NCBI GenBank assembly: GCA_025056835.1
Contig: JANWVS010000008.1
Coordinates: 1 to 15,193, forward strand
Direction of reading: 5' to 3'
From: Gemmataceae bacterium
Lineage (GTDB): Bacteria > Planctomycetota > Planctomycetia > Gemmatales > Gemmataceae
DNA length: 15,193 bases
Shown here: positions 1 through 7,233 of the stretch, piece by piece
Numbering within the stretch: position 1 is the stretch's first letter
How the letters are laid out: each line of letters starts with the position of its first letter
Position numbers and translations under genes: made by a program
The notes under the pieces: generated by a model
Told to the model about the DNA's origin: nothing
What the model saw: the letters and a program-made list of their open reading frames with translations, nothing else
Databases searched by the model: none

Positions 1-632
1 TAACCAAGAAAGCCTAAGTCTTCGTCGGCGCCGCCGATGGCGATTACCGTGCGTCGTGGGGCGGCCATGCAAGCGCCATAGTTGCTGGCATGGATCCGGT
101 CCGCACCGGGCAACAGGCCGGCGGTCGTGTGGCCACGCCAGTTGCGGACGCCACGGCCCAGAATCGTGGCCAAATCCGGATAGCGGAAGGGATACAGGTC
201 GCGGCGCACGTTGCGCACCTGGTCGACGTGGACTACCGCCGGAGCGGATGTTTCGAGTTGGGCAAGAATTTTCGCCAGACAGGCCGGCGTGAAGATCGCG
301 TCGGAATCGCAGATGACAACGTGCTCGCCTTGGGCCAACAGCAATCCCAGGTTGTACAGGCGATGCTTGTGGTAGATGCACTCATCGGGATAGCCCGCCA
401 CCAGCCACCCATCCAACACCGACGGACTTTTGGCCACCGCCTCGACCAGCCCCCGCGGCCGATGACGGTAGAACTCGAGCCACAGCAGCTCGTACTCGTC
501 GCGCGGCAAGGTTTGCCGATTCAGGTAATGTAGACTGTGAAAACTCTCACGTGCCCGCCAGTCGACAAGGACGACGCTCAGCCGACAGCCAGCCTTAGGA
601 CGATGCAGCAGCAGTTCGGGGCGCGGGACCAT
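1..632 (-). CDS. GT2-like glycosyltransferase, 3' end outside the window
   Basis: I translated this frame by hand on the minus strand. It stays open from an ATG at 632 to the window edge (210 codons seen, no stop), so it is the N-terminal part of a longer protein. After a short lead, 'RLSVVLVDWRARESF' resembles the first beta strand of GT-A glycosyltransferases. 'HVVICDSDAIFTPACL' (about residues 104-119) carries the metal/nucleotide-binding DxD-type motif. 'GGADEDLGFLG' at the edge resembles the GxDED acceptor and catalytic-base region of family 2 enzymes. The expected role is transfer of a sugar from a nucleotide donor to a glycan or lipid acceptor on the cytoplasmic side; donor and acceptor cannot be read from the sequence. 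It starts 6 bases after the stop of the nucleotidyltransferase gene, so it is the third visible gene of that operon. Confidence 0.8.
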   Translation of the reverse strand, partial: MVPRPELLLHRPKAGCRLSVVLVDWRARESFHSLHYLNRQTLPRDEYELLWLEFYRHRPRGLVEAVAKSPSVLDGWLVAGYPDECIYHKHRLYNLGLLLAQGEHVVICDSDAIFTPACLAKILAQLETSAPAVVHVDQVRNVRRDLYPFRYPDLATILGRGVRNWRGHTTAGLLPGADRIHASNYGACMAAPRRTVIAIGGADEDLGFLG

Positions 633-638
633 CGTCGC

Positions 639-1442
639 TCACTCGACCTTTCTTACCTCAGCGCCAACCGTTCTTCTTTGGACGCCGGTTCGGAAAAATG
701 CGCTGGCGGCCGCATAACTTTCCGGCGTGCCGATGTCGAGAAACGGACCCAAGCTTCGATAAGCGACAACCTTGGTTCGCGACAACCACTTCGGCAGCAC
801 ATCCCGCTCGAGCGCTAATGGTCGACCGCTCGGCAGCGCAGCCAACAGAGGACGACGAATCACGTAGATACCGGCATTGATCCAACCCGGACCACCCCCC
901 TCGTTCTTCTCGGCAAAACCGACCACCCGGTCGGACGCATCGCAGCGGACGGCGCCGTACCGGCTGACATCGGGCACCGAAGTAATGACCATCGTCGCGT
1001 CGGCACGTCGTCGTTTGTGCCGGCGGACTAAGGCCAACAGGTCAACCGCGCACCACGAATCACCGTTCATGAGCACGATGGTGGCGGCGTCTGTCTTCGC
1101 CAGGCCGAGGCGAGCGGCGCCGGCGGTGCCCAGGGGTGTCGATTCGCGCGAGTACCGCAAGGTCAGCAGGCCAAAGCGATCGCCGAAGGCCGCCTCGATG
1201 GCCTCAGCCTGATAGCCGGTCAACAACACCGCTTGCCGCAACCCCGTCTCGGCGAGGCGCTCCAACAAGTGGGCCAAATACGGGCGCCCGCCAACCGGCG
1301 CCAGCACCTTGGGAACGTCGGGGACGACGGGACGCAGCCGTGTTCCTAGTCCGCCCGCGAGAATGAACACAGCCACATCGGACCAGCAATTCCGGCGCGG
1401 CGCTCGCGCGCGATCCAAGCTCCAGGTAAGTTCCATGGTCAT
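639..1442 (-). CDS. Sugar-phosphate nucleotidyltransferase, HddC-like
   Basis: This 267-residue protein should couple a sugar 1-phosphate to a nucleoside triphosphate, giving an NDP-sugar and pyrophosphate. The signature LAGGLGTRLRP is at residues 28-38, with the PK pair at 44-45. 'PLGTAGA' (103-109), 'MNGDSW' with the metal-binding Asp (125-130), 'WINAGIYV' (187-194) and 'FLDIGTPESY' (234-243) follow in the order usual for the family. The spacing and wording are closest to D-glycero-alpha-D-manno-heptose 1-phosphate guanylyltransferase (HddC). Glucose- or mannose-1-phosphate enzymes are the alternatives. The ATG at 1442 overlaps the stop of the epimerase gene as ATGA, which suggests translational coupling. 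A GTG at 1376, just before 'AVFILAGG', would remove an unconserved 22-residue lead and is possible. Confidence 0.88.
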   Translation of the reverse strand: MTMELTWSLDRARAPRRNCWSDVAVFILAGGLGTRLRPVVPDVPKVLAPVGGRPYLAHLLERLAETGLRQAVLLTGYQAEAIEAAFGDRFGLLTLRYSRESTPLGTAGAARLGLAKTDAATIVLMNGDSWCAVDLLALVRRHKRRRADATMVITSVPDVSRYGAVRCDASDRVVGFAEKNEGGGPGWINAGIYVIRRPLLAALPSGRPLALERDVLPKWLSRTKVVAYRSLGPFLDIGTPESYAAASAFFRTGVQRRTVGAEVRKVE

Positions 1443-2377
1443 GCGTTGCGATACAGGGCGACGCCCTCCATGGCGTAGCCTTTCAGAAGTTCCTTGATTC
1501 CCTCGTCAAGCGATCGTTGTGCGACGAATCCAGCCTGGCGCAGCCGTTCGTTGGAGACGATGTAATTGCGCTGGTCGGGGTCGCGGCCGATCGGCGCGAA
1601 GTGAATGTAGAATCCCGGCACGTATTCGCGCACTTTCAAAGCGAGTTCTTCCTTCGATAAGTTGGCGGAGTCGAGACCGACGTTGAACGCCCGACCGGCC
1701 ATGACTTCCGCCCGCCGCAGGCAGTGCAACACACAGTCGGCGACGTCGCGCACATGAATGAAGTTTCGCTTGAAGTCCTTTTCGAAAATCACGAGGTAAC
1801 GATCCTTGAACGCGGCGTAGACGAAGTGATTGACGAGCAAATCGAGCCGCATCCGCGGCGACATGCCGAAGACCGTCGCTAAGCGCAGGGCGATGGTGTT
1901 GGGTGCGTCGAGTACGGCCTGTTCCGCCTCAACTTTGGTGCGTCCGTAGAGCGAGATCGGCCGCAAAGGGCTTTCTTCCGTGCAAAGCTGAGTCCCGGGG
2001 GTGGTGCCGTAGCCGCTGTTGGTGTTGGGAAAGATGACGAGCTGCCGTGGGCTGCGGAGCTTCAGCAGCAGGCGCACGGCGTCACGATTGACGCTCGTGG
2101 CCAGCAACGGATCGCGGTCGCACGCCGCCGCACCGACGATGGCCGCCAAGTGCACGACGGCATCGCGATCGCGCAGCGACTTCTTGACAAACGCCTCGTC
2201 GCGGACGTCGCCTTGAGCGAAGTTGAAGCGGGGATGAGCGCAAAGATGGAACAGCCCTTGCTGTCCGCGGCCGTACATCAAGTTGTCAACGGCCAGCACA
2301 TCGTGGCCTGCATCGAGCAGATGTTCGCACAGGATGCTGCCGAGATAGCCAAGCCCACCGGTGACGAGCACCCGCAT
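1439..2377 (-). CDS. NAD-dependent epimerase/dehydratase (extended SDR)
   Basis: This 312-residue extended short-chain dehydrogenase/reductase probably epimerises, dehydrates or reduces a nucleotide-linked or phosphorylated sugar. The dinucleotide-binding motif TGGLGYLG is at residues 6-13 and 'VVHLAAI' at 74-80. The catalytic set is Ser121 (in 'NTNSGYG') with Tyr144 and Lys148 (YGRTK). 'RNFIHVRDVA' at 204-213 is typical of sugar-nucleotide epimerases. The frame opens further upstream, to 2458. I chose the ATG at 2377 because the Rossmann fold begins there and AAGGAAGG lies just upstream. It is the first gene of the minus-strand glycan operon and overlaps the nucleotidyltransferase start by four bases. 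The exact substrate is unknown; the HddC-like neighbour makes a heptose or another surface sugar plausible. Confidence 0.88.
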   Translation of the reverse strand: MRVLVTGGLGYLGSILCEHLLDAGHDVLAVDNLMYGRGQQGLFHLCAHPRFNFAQGDVRDEAFVKKSLRDRDAVVHLAAIVGAAACDRDPLLATSVNRDAVRLLLKLRSPRQLVIFPNTNSGYGTTPGTQLCTEESPLRPISLYGRTKVEAEQAVLDAPNTIALRLATVFGMSPRMRLDLLVNHFVYAAFKDRYLVIFEKDFKRNFIHVRDVADCVLHCLRRAEVMAGRAFNVGLDSANLSKEELALKVREYVPGFYIHFAPIGRDPDQRNYIVSNERLRQAGFVAQRSLDEGIKELLKGYAMEGVALYRNA

Positions 2378-2507
2378 AACACACCTTCCTTGGTAAAGCA
2401 GGCTTCCCTTCCTGGAGACGTCACCCAGAGTTTCCCTGAAAAGGGGACCCGGTGTCAATGGAACTTGGATTGACTATCTTGCGCGGGATCGGCAACAATG
2501 TCCGACC

Positions 2508-3446
2508 ATGCCGAGTCGAGAGTCGATTTCCCTGATTGTGCCGACGCGGGGGCGGCCCGCCGGTCTGCGGCGGCTCGTCCACAGCCTCGCACAAACGGCC
2601 GCGCGGCCGGAGACGCTGGAAGTCGTCGCCGTGATCGACGCCGATGATGGCGCCAGCCGCGCCGTCCGCGAACCGGGCTTGCGGTTGCGCCAGGTCGTCG
2701 TACCTCCGGGCCAACCGATGGGTGCGCTTAACCAGGCCGGCTACCAGGCCGCCGTGGGCCGTTACCTCATGTTGCTGAACGACGACGTTGTGGCTCGCAC
2801 CCCCGCGTGGGACGATACCGTTCGCGGTTGCTTCGCTGCCTTTCCCGACGAACTGATCCTGGTCCACGTCAACGACCTGGTCATGCAACGCCACTTGTGT
2901 TGCTTCCCCATCGTTTCCCGGCGGTTTTGCGAACTGGCCGGCGGCATTTGTCCGCGCGACTACCTGCGCTACCGGATCGACGATCACATCGAAGACATCT
3001 TCAACCTGCTGGGCGTTCTCGGAGAGCGGCGCATCATCTACGCTCCCGACGTAGTGTTCGAGCACATGAACCACGTTGAAACGCGGCCCGGTCTGCGGCA
3101 GTATTTCGCTCGCCCGGACCTACTCGCGGAAGATGCGGTGCGGTTCGACCAACACCTGCCGCGCCGCAAGGAAATCGCCTTGCTCGTGATGGAAGCGATC
3201 GTGTCGCACCGCCGCGCCGTCTCAGCACGGCTGCGCCGCCGTTGGCGTCGTCGCCTGGATCGCGTCACCGACTCCTTTGCCTTGCGGTTGCCGTCGAGGC
3301 AGCGCCTTTTGACGGGGCACGGTCTGGTCGATCCCTGGGATTTGGAGCCGACGTTGTGGGAACGAGCGCGCCGTTGTTGGCGCGAGCGCGGGTGGCGCGG
3401 GCTGTGGGCCGCGATCAGCCGACGGTTGAAACTGGCACCACGCTGA
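2508..3446 (+). CDS. GT2-like glycosyltransferase
   Basis: This 312-residue protein looks like a cytosolic family 2 (GT-A fold) glycosyltransferase. The N-terminus 'ISLIVPTRGRPAGLRRLVHSL' (about residues 7-27) is the classical nucleotide-binding strand and helix. 'VVAVIDADD' (39-47), 'GALNQAGYQAAVGRYLMLLNDDV' (72-94, with DxD-type NDD at 91-93), the acidic 'RIDDHIEDIF' (156-165) and 'FEHMNH' (184-189) follow in the usual order. The C-terminal 90 residues are rich in Arg and Trp and could form an amphipathic membrane contact. It is divergent from the epimerase-nucleotidyltransferase-glycosyltransferase operon, with 130 bases between the start codons, and probably serves the same glycan. The donor and acceptor sugars cannot be inferred. 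The nearest upstream ATG (2494) is in another frame. Confidence 0.82.
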   Translation: MPSRESISLIVPTRGRPAGLRRLVHSLAQTAARPETLEVVAVIDADDGASRAVREPGLRLRQVVVPPGQPMGALNQAGYQAAVGRYLMLLNDDVVARTPAWDDTVRGCFAAFPDELILVHVNDLVMQRHLCCFPIVSRRFCELAGGICPRDYLRYRIDDHIEDIFNLLGVLGERRIIYAPDVVFEHMNHVETRPGLRQYFARPDLLAEDAVRFDQHLPRRKEIALLVMEAIVSHRRAVSARLRRRWRRRLDRVTDSFALRLPSRQRLLTGHGLVDPWDLEPTLWERARRCWRERGWRGLWAAISRRLKLAPR

Positions 3447-3516
3447 GACGGCCGTGTCGCCGCGAAGTTAGACAGACTCGCCGACCGTTATCGGCAGGCA
3501 AATTCGAGGGGCGAGG

Positions 3517-3528
3517 TCGGCGCGCCGA
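3517..3528. repeat. 12-bp perfect palindrome between convergent genes
   Basis: TCGGCGCGCCGA is a perfect 12-base palindrome lying in the 96-base gap between the converging glycosyltransferase and metallopeptidase genes. It has no loop and no following T-run, so it is not a convincing intrinsic terminator. In GC-rich DNA it may be chance. Confidence 0.3.
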
Positions 3529-3542
3529 TTGTCGCCGGGAAA

Positions 3543-4643
3543 CTAAACAGGTCGGCGCGAACGGCCGAGGATAATCTGGGCAAGTTCCTGTTTTGCTTCC
3601 AACTCTACCCGTGCAGCATGAAGCCATTGATTGCTCAGGTACTTCTCCAACTGGCTCCACGCCGGAAACAAGTCGCGCGCCGGCGGGCCGTCGCGGCGCG
3701 ACATGAGCAAGGCTGGGGCCATCTTAAGAGACACGCCCAGGGCCTTGAGCCGGTCCCGCAGGGCGGGATGCGAATCCCACGGCGTCGTTTTGCGCTGGAG
3801 CGCCTTGCGGCAGGCATCTTCCCAATCGCTCGCATAAAGTCCCAGCGCTCGGCGCTGTTGTTCGGCAAAAATGCCGTGCAGCGGCTCGCGACGGACGGCG
3901 AAGTCCTTGGCAATGTTGTGCAGGCGCAACGACGGAAGACAGGCAAGCGTCTCTAGCAACAGCAGCGTGAACGCCGTCTCTTCCGCTCCCGCCTGGGCTG
4001 CCGCCTGGCGATCAGCCGCGAATTCGCGCTGGCGCGAGTCCGCACAATAGACCAAGACAAAAGCGAGATGATACAGGCGAATGAGCCAGATCACCGGGTT
4101 GAAATACATGCTTATCCGGCCGCGGCACCATGCCTCGAGCACCGTCATCGACTGAAATCGCCGGGCTGCTCGGCGCGATAGCGTCGTGTCGCCCGTGGTG
4201 AAATGCCCCAACTCATGAGCAATGACGCCCGCGAGGGCTTTTTGGCTCAGGATTGAGACGAGCAGTCCGCCGAGCACCAAAATACGCCGGTCGGCGTCGT
4301 TGTACACGTGGGCGATTGCGTCGGGCGACAGGCGGATGTCGTGCGGCATGCGCAGCTGTCGGTCGCGCGCGATCCGCGCTACCAGTTGCATGATGGGTTC
4401 CAGAAACGCCGGCGGCAAGACCACCTCAAGGCTGCCGCCTTTCGGCGGCTCCATAAACCAGACCGGCACGACAGCGGCCAACTGAACTACTGTCAGCCCC
4501 AGCCAGAGGATCAACGGCCAGCTCACCATCCAGCCGGCGGGAGTAGTAAAAGCAAAATTCCCTACCACCGCCAGGACAAACCCCACCCCAGCCAGCAACA
4601 GCAACACGAAAGGATAATAACCAACCAACAAGAGGCGGAGCAT
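3543..4643 (-). CDS. Integral-membrane M48-family zinc metallopeptidase
   Basis: This 366-residue membrane protease is of the HtpX/Ste24-like M48 type. Two hydrophobic segments near the N-terminus (about residues 3-30 and 38-63) should be membrane helices. The zinc motif HELGH is at 143-147, with His143, Glu144 and His147 as ligands and catalytic base. A third hydrophobic stretch (183-200) precedes 'REFAADRQA', where Glu207 is the expected third zinc ligand. The family degrades or processes membrane and misfolded proteins, or has housekeeping envelope roles; the substrate here is unknown. The frame is open upstream to an ATG at 4859. I prefer the ATG at 4643 because GAGG sits about six bases upstream, the membrane segment begins there, and the extra 72 residues look unconserved. 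Its neighbours suggest no specific partner. Confidence 0.85.
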   Translation of the reverse strand: MLRLLLVGYYPFVLLLLAGVGFVLAVVGNFAFTTPAGWMVSWPLILWLGLTVVQLAAVVPVWFMEPPKGGSLEVVLPPAFLEPIMQLVARIARDRQLRMPHDIRLSPDAIAHVYNDADRRILVLGGLLVSILSQKALAGVIAHELGHFTTGDTTLSRRAARRFQSMTVLEAWCRGRISMYFNPVIWLIRLYHLAFVLVYCADSRQREFAADRQAAAQAGAEETAFTLLLLETLACLPSLRLHNIAKDFAVRREPLHGIFAEQQRRALGLYASDWEDACRKALQRKTTPWDSHPALRDRLKALGVSLKMAPALLMSRRDGPPARDLFPAWSQLEKYLSNQWLHAARVELEAKQELAQIILGRSRRPV

Positions 4644-4906
4644 GTTCGGCCTCAAATAGGTCCGTTTGCTTGACACGACGGTTGGCAGAACAAACCTATT
4701 TTCGGCGCGACTCGGGCTAGCCAGTTCAACGACATGCTTGAATCCAAAACCGCCCAGCCAACGGCGCGGCTGCTGCTGGAGGCTGGCGTCTTCCGATCGC
4801 GGATGGTTCAGCCGAAGTCTTGGGGTCAGCACGGCGCTGCCGTCCGGCAACCGTGCCATTGACCGTCAAGATGACGCGGCTTGGCTGTCCCCGCCCCGGC
4901 GATGGC

Positions 4907-6076
4907 TCACGCCTTGAGCATCTCGTCGTGCCGCATGCCCGATGGCGGCAGGTCGGCCTTGCGGCAATTGGCCAGGGCAGCCTTGGCGCCGGCGTGTTGT
5001 TCGGCGTCGTTGTCTTCCCATTCGATGGAAACGGCCCCGTCGTAACCGACGCGGTTCAGCTCGATAAAAATTTCCTCGACGCTGTTGGCATCGCGGGCGG
5101 TGCCGGCGGTGACGAAGTTCCAACCGTTGAGCGGGTGTCCCATGGGCCGATGGCCGCCGAGCAGGCCAGCCCGCGTGTGTTCCCGAATCACCTGAACGCC
5201 CTTGATGTGGGCACAATGGATGAAATCTTTGAACTCACGAATGAATTGCACGACCGAGACGCCCTGCCATTCCATGTGAGAGCCGTCGAGGTTGAAGCCG
5301 ACGACGCCTTCATAGCCCGCTTTGCACATGTAATTGATGTAGTCTGAGGCCGATTCAATATCACCCATGGCCCGTTCGCTGGGATGGCATTCGAGATCGA
5401 AGGTGACGCCGTACTTCTTGCACATGTCCCAAACGGGACCGAAACGTTCGACCAGCAATTCGAGACTGACTTGCCGAACGTCGGGGATAGGAAAGCCCTC
5501 CAAGGAGGCGGGCAAGGGAGGAAACAAGAAGAAATGGCTCCAACAGTGAGCAGGACTGCCGACGAAGCCGGGCAGGGCGACGCGGCGGTTTTGCAGCTTG
5601 CCAAGGTAGTGGGCCAAACGCACACAGGCGATCAAATCTTTTTGCGACTGCTCGTGGATCATTCGGCCCACGTCGTCGGGAACATAGTAGGGGTTGGTGC
5701 GCGGCGGCTGGTTGCCTTTGGCCCGCCAGGCTTTGTAAGCGGCCCGGGCCTCGCCGCGGGTGAATTGAAGCGTCTTGGCACTTGGCTCGTCGCCCAGGGC
5801 CTGACCTTGCAAATGCGTGGCGACGGTAAAAATTTCCAGGCCGTGATCTTTGGCGAGCTGGACGCGCTCCTTGGCGTACGCTTCGGCGCCGGCGTCGGTC
5901 ATGCACCGGTCGAGGTCAAGTTCCCAGCTGGCCTCTTCCCAGCCGTCGAAGCCGGCATCGGCCAGAAACTTGACCCACTTGGTCATCTCGACGTTGCCGA
6001 ATTGCCCGCGTACCAGTCCGATTTGATGATACGAACCTTTGCCGTAGCGATGCGTGTCGGTTTGCTTGAAGCCCAT
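4907..6076 (-). CDS. Sugar phosphate isomerase/epimerase (xylose isomerase-like TIM barrel)
   Basis: This 389-residue protein belongs to the AP-endonuclease-2/xylose isomerase-like superfamily, whose members isomerise, epimerise or dehydrate sugars and inositols with a divalent metal. Likely metal ligands and acid residues are visible in order: Glu229 and His231 in 'DLECHPSE', Asp264 and His267 in 'NLDGSHMEW', His290 in 'CAHIKG', and Glu352/Glu354 in 'SIEWEDND'. 'WVKFLADAGFDGWEEASWE' near the N-terminus fits the first barrel strand. The length is above the common 260-300 residues because of an insertion around 85-200, seen in some planctomycete and verrucomicrobial members. The start at 6076 is supported by GAGGAA nine bases upstream. 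The substrate is not predictable. A DJ-1/PfpI gene lies upstream on the same strand, 184 bases away. Confidence 0.82.
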   Translation of the reverse strand: MGFKQTDTHRYGKGSYHQIGLVRGQFGNVEMTKWVKFLADAGFDGWEEASWELDLDRCMTDAGAEAYAKERVQLAKDHGLEIFTVATHLQGQALGDEPSAKTLQFTRGEARAAYKAWRAKGNQPPRTNPYYVPDDVGRMIHEQSQKDLIACVRLAHYLGKLQNRRVALPGFVGSPAHCWSHFFLFPPLPASLEGFPIPDVRQVSLELLVERFGPVWDMCKKYGVTFDLECHPSERAMGDIESASDYINYMCKAGYEGVVGFNLDGSHMEWQGVSVVQFIREFKDFIHCAHIKGVQVIREHTRAGLLGGHRPMGHPLNGWNFVTAGTARDANSVEEIFIELNRVGYDGAVSIEWEDNDAEQHAGAKAALANCRKADLPPSGMRHDEMLKA

Positions 6077-6141
6077 GGTGCGAGGTTCCTCGTGTGAGTG
6101 ATGTCCCCTGCGGTGAAGCGGTCACGGAAGGTATCGAAGAT

Positions 6142-6170
6142 TTCCTAGAAAAGGAAAGAGAGTTTGACAA
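6142..6170 (-). promoter_or_regulatory. Possible sigma70-type promoter for the sugar isomerase gene
   Basis: Read on the minus strand, TTGTCA (6170-6165) is followed after exactly 17 bases by TAGGAA (6147-6142), about 65 bases before the isomerase ATG. The -35 box matches the consensus at five of six positions and the -10 at three of six. An inverted repeat, TTTCCT-AGAAA-AGGAAA at 6141-6157, covers the -10 box and could be an operator or chance. Confidence 0.3.
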
Positions 6171-6260
6171 TCGCGAATAACGAGATCCGACGATTAAGCG
6201 GGTTCGCGGAAAGCGGCATGGCGGCTGCGTCGACGTGGAAGGTCCAGCGGCCGCAGGTCG

Positions 6261-6833
6261 TTAAACGTTCGACGCGCTGCGTTGCTGATGAAGAAGCTTC
6301 ATGAACTCCCGCATCCAAGCGTGGTTGTCGTGCCAGGTACGCGCCGTAACAATGCTACCGCTGACGACGACCGCCTCATCGACGTAAATCCCGCCGACGA
6401 CTTCGGCGTCGAAGCGGCACTTGGGCACGGTGGTTACTCGTTTGCCGCGGATCACGTCGGCGGCGGCTAACACTTCAATGCCGTGGCAAACCGCCCCGAC
6501 CGGCAAGCCGCGCTCGACCATCCAGCGGACGACGTACCGCAGCTGGGCGTCATAGCGAATGTATTCCGGCGCTCGGCCCCCCGTGATGACGAGGCCGTGA
6601 TACTCTTGCGGCTGAATGTCGCGAAAAGCGATGTCGGCGGCCAGATGATAACCAGGAGATTCCACCGTGATGTCCCACCCTTCGGGCCGTTCGTGCTGGA
6701 CAAGGTGATAAACGCGCTTCTCGGGTCCGGCGACGACGACTTCATGGCCGTCCTCGCGAATCCGAAACAAGGGATACATCGTGTCGAACAGTTCGGCGGC
6801 GTCGCCGATGGCTAGAAGGATTCGCTTGGGCAT
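6261..6833 (-). CDS. DJ-1/PfpI family protein
   Basis: This 190-residue single-domain protein has the DJ-1/ThiJ/PfpI fold. The nucleophile elbow '[13 protein letters not shown]' (113-125) carries Cys116 followed by His117. An acidic residue that commonly activates the cysteine is present at Glu14 ('GDAAELFD'). '[18 protein letters not shown]' (78-95) is the characteristic GG region. Family members act as glyoxalases/deglycases, amidases or redox-sensitive chaperones, and the name 'protease' is often wrong; I cannot decide which applies here. It starts on ATG and is transcribed away from the ribosomal operon, with 157 bases between the two starts. It may share a transcript with the isomerase gene downstream, but a promoter-like sequence lies between them. 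Confidence 0.88.
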   Translation of the reverse strand: MPKRILLAIGDAAELFDTMYPLFRIREDGHEVVVAGPEKRVYHLVQHERPEGWDITVESPGYHLAADIAFRDIQPQEYHGLVITGGRAPEYIRYDAQLRYVVRWMVERGLPVGAVCHGIEVLAAADVIRGKRVTTVPKCRFDAEVVGGIYVDEAVVVSGSIVTARTWHDNHAWMREFMKLLHQQRSASNV

Positions 6834-6903
6834 CGGGGGTCGCTCCAGCCGGCCGCAACGTTCCGCGGAGAGAAATTCCGCTGCGCCGGTGGCCGGATTC
6901 GAC

Positions 6904-6921
6904 CATCATTGTACAATAATG
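6904..6921. promoter_or_regulatory. 18-bp imperfect palindrome, possible operator
   Basis: An 18-base palindrome with a single mismatched pair is centred on ATTGTACAAT, which is perfect over 10 bases. It lies between the DJ-1-like gene and the rpmJ promoter, ending six bases before the -35 box. It could bind a dimeric regulator of either divergent unit. Its minus-strand TACAAT also resembles a -10 box for the DJ-1-like gene, but no -35 box is properly spaced. Confidence 0.4.
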
Positions 6922-6927
6922 TTCCCC

Positions 6928-6956
6928 TTGAGCGAGCGGGGCAATCATCGTATAAG
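6928..6956 (+). promoter_or_regulatory. Sigma70-type promoter of the rpmJ-rplQ operon
   Basis: TTGAGC (6928-6933) and TATAAG (6951-6956) are separated by exactly 17 bases, matching the housekeeping sigma-factor consensus at four and five of six positions. Transcription would begin near 6963, leaving a leader of about 28 bases before the rpmJ start. Its position directly ahead of the first ribosomal gene makes it the likely operon promoter. Confidence 0.6.
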
Positions 6957-6990
6957 AACCTTTTTGCGGCGTCCGCGGGCGAGGTGGACC

Positions 6991-7104
6991 GTGAAAGTAC
7001 GATCGAGCGTTAAGCGTATTTGCGAAAACTGCAAGATCATTCGTCGGCGCGGCGTAGTGCGCGTCATCTGCAATAATCCGCGCCATAAGCAACGCCAGGG
7101 ATGA
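6991..7104 (+). CDS. rpmJ: 50S ribosomal protein L36
   Basis: This 37-residue gene is too short for ordinary ORF listing. The product is '[17 protein letters not shown]...' ending '...[11 protein letters not shown]', the complete bacterial L36. The zinc ligands of the zinc-binding form are all present: Cys11, Cys14, Cys27 and His32. L36 binds 23S rRNA in the large subunit. The start is GTG at 6991, with GAGG at 6981-6984 as ribosome binding site. It is the first gene of the operon, 129 bases ahead of rpsM. In many bacteria rpmJ follows secY-map-infA, but here it directly follows its own promoter, with a divergent DJ-1-like gene upstream. Confidence 0.95.
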   Translation: MKVRSSVKRICENCKIIRRRGVVRVICNNPRHKQRQG

Positions 7105-7140
7105 AACCAGGGCGCACGCCCGAGCGGTCCCTGTCGGTGC

Positions 7141-7204
7141 CGATGGTTGGGGCGGAAACCGGGGATGGAGCTTGAGCGGCCATCGTTGACCATCGTTGCT
7201 CAAG
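7141..7204 (+). promoter_or_regulatory. Structured rpsM leader: hairpin with possible pseudoknot
   Basis: CTTGAGCGGC (7171-7180) can pair with GTTGCTCAAG (7195-7204) as a 10-bp stem with two G-U pairs. The hairpin contains the 9-mer CCATCGTTG twice (7180-7188 and 7190-7198). Upstream, CGATGGT (7141-7147) is the exact complement of ACCATCG (7189-7195), which lies almost wholly in the loop; its last base, G7195, is also the innermost stem base. This would give an H-type pseudoknot. A second GATGG (7164-7168) offers alternative pairing. The element ends about 30 bases before the rpsM ATG. In E. coli, ribosomal protein S4 represses the alpha operon through a pseudoknot in the rpsM leader, so an analogous role is plausible but not shown. 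Confidence 0.45.
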
Positions 7205-7233
7205 AACAAAGTACAGCAAAGAGAGGAATTTTC

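Noticed and set aside
90..533. Plus-strand open frame of 147 codons opposite the first glycosyltransferase
   Set aside because: It is the antisense shadow of a minus-strand frame with clear GT2 motifs that runs off the window; its own translation shows no family features.
2378..2507. TTGACA on the minus strand (2458-2453) and TTGACT on the plus strand (2470-2475) as a divergent promoter pair
   Set aside because: Both -35-like hexamers lack a credible -10 box at 16-18 bases (GGAAAC and CAACAA), so I did not annotate promoters, although this gap should contain them.
2421..3074. Minus-strand open frame of 217 codons opposite the second glycosyltransferase
   Set aside because: It overlaps the whole catalytic part of a convincing GT2 gene and runs into the epimerase 5' end; no recognisable domain.
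5384..6097. Plus-strand open frame of 237 codons opposite the sugar isomerase
   Set aside because: The minus-strand frame has the metal-ligand motifs and a ribosome binding site; the plus frame is a GC-rich codon-position shadow.
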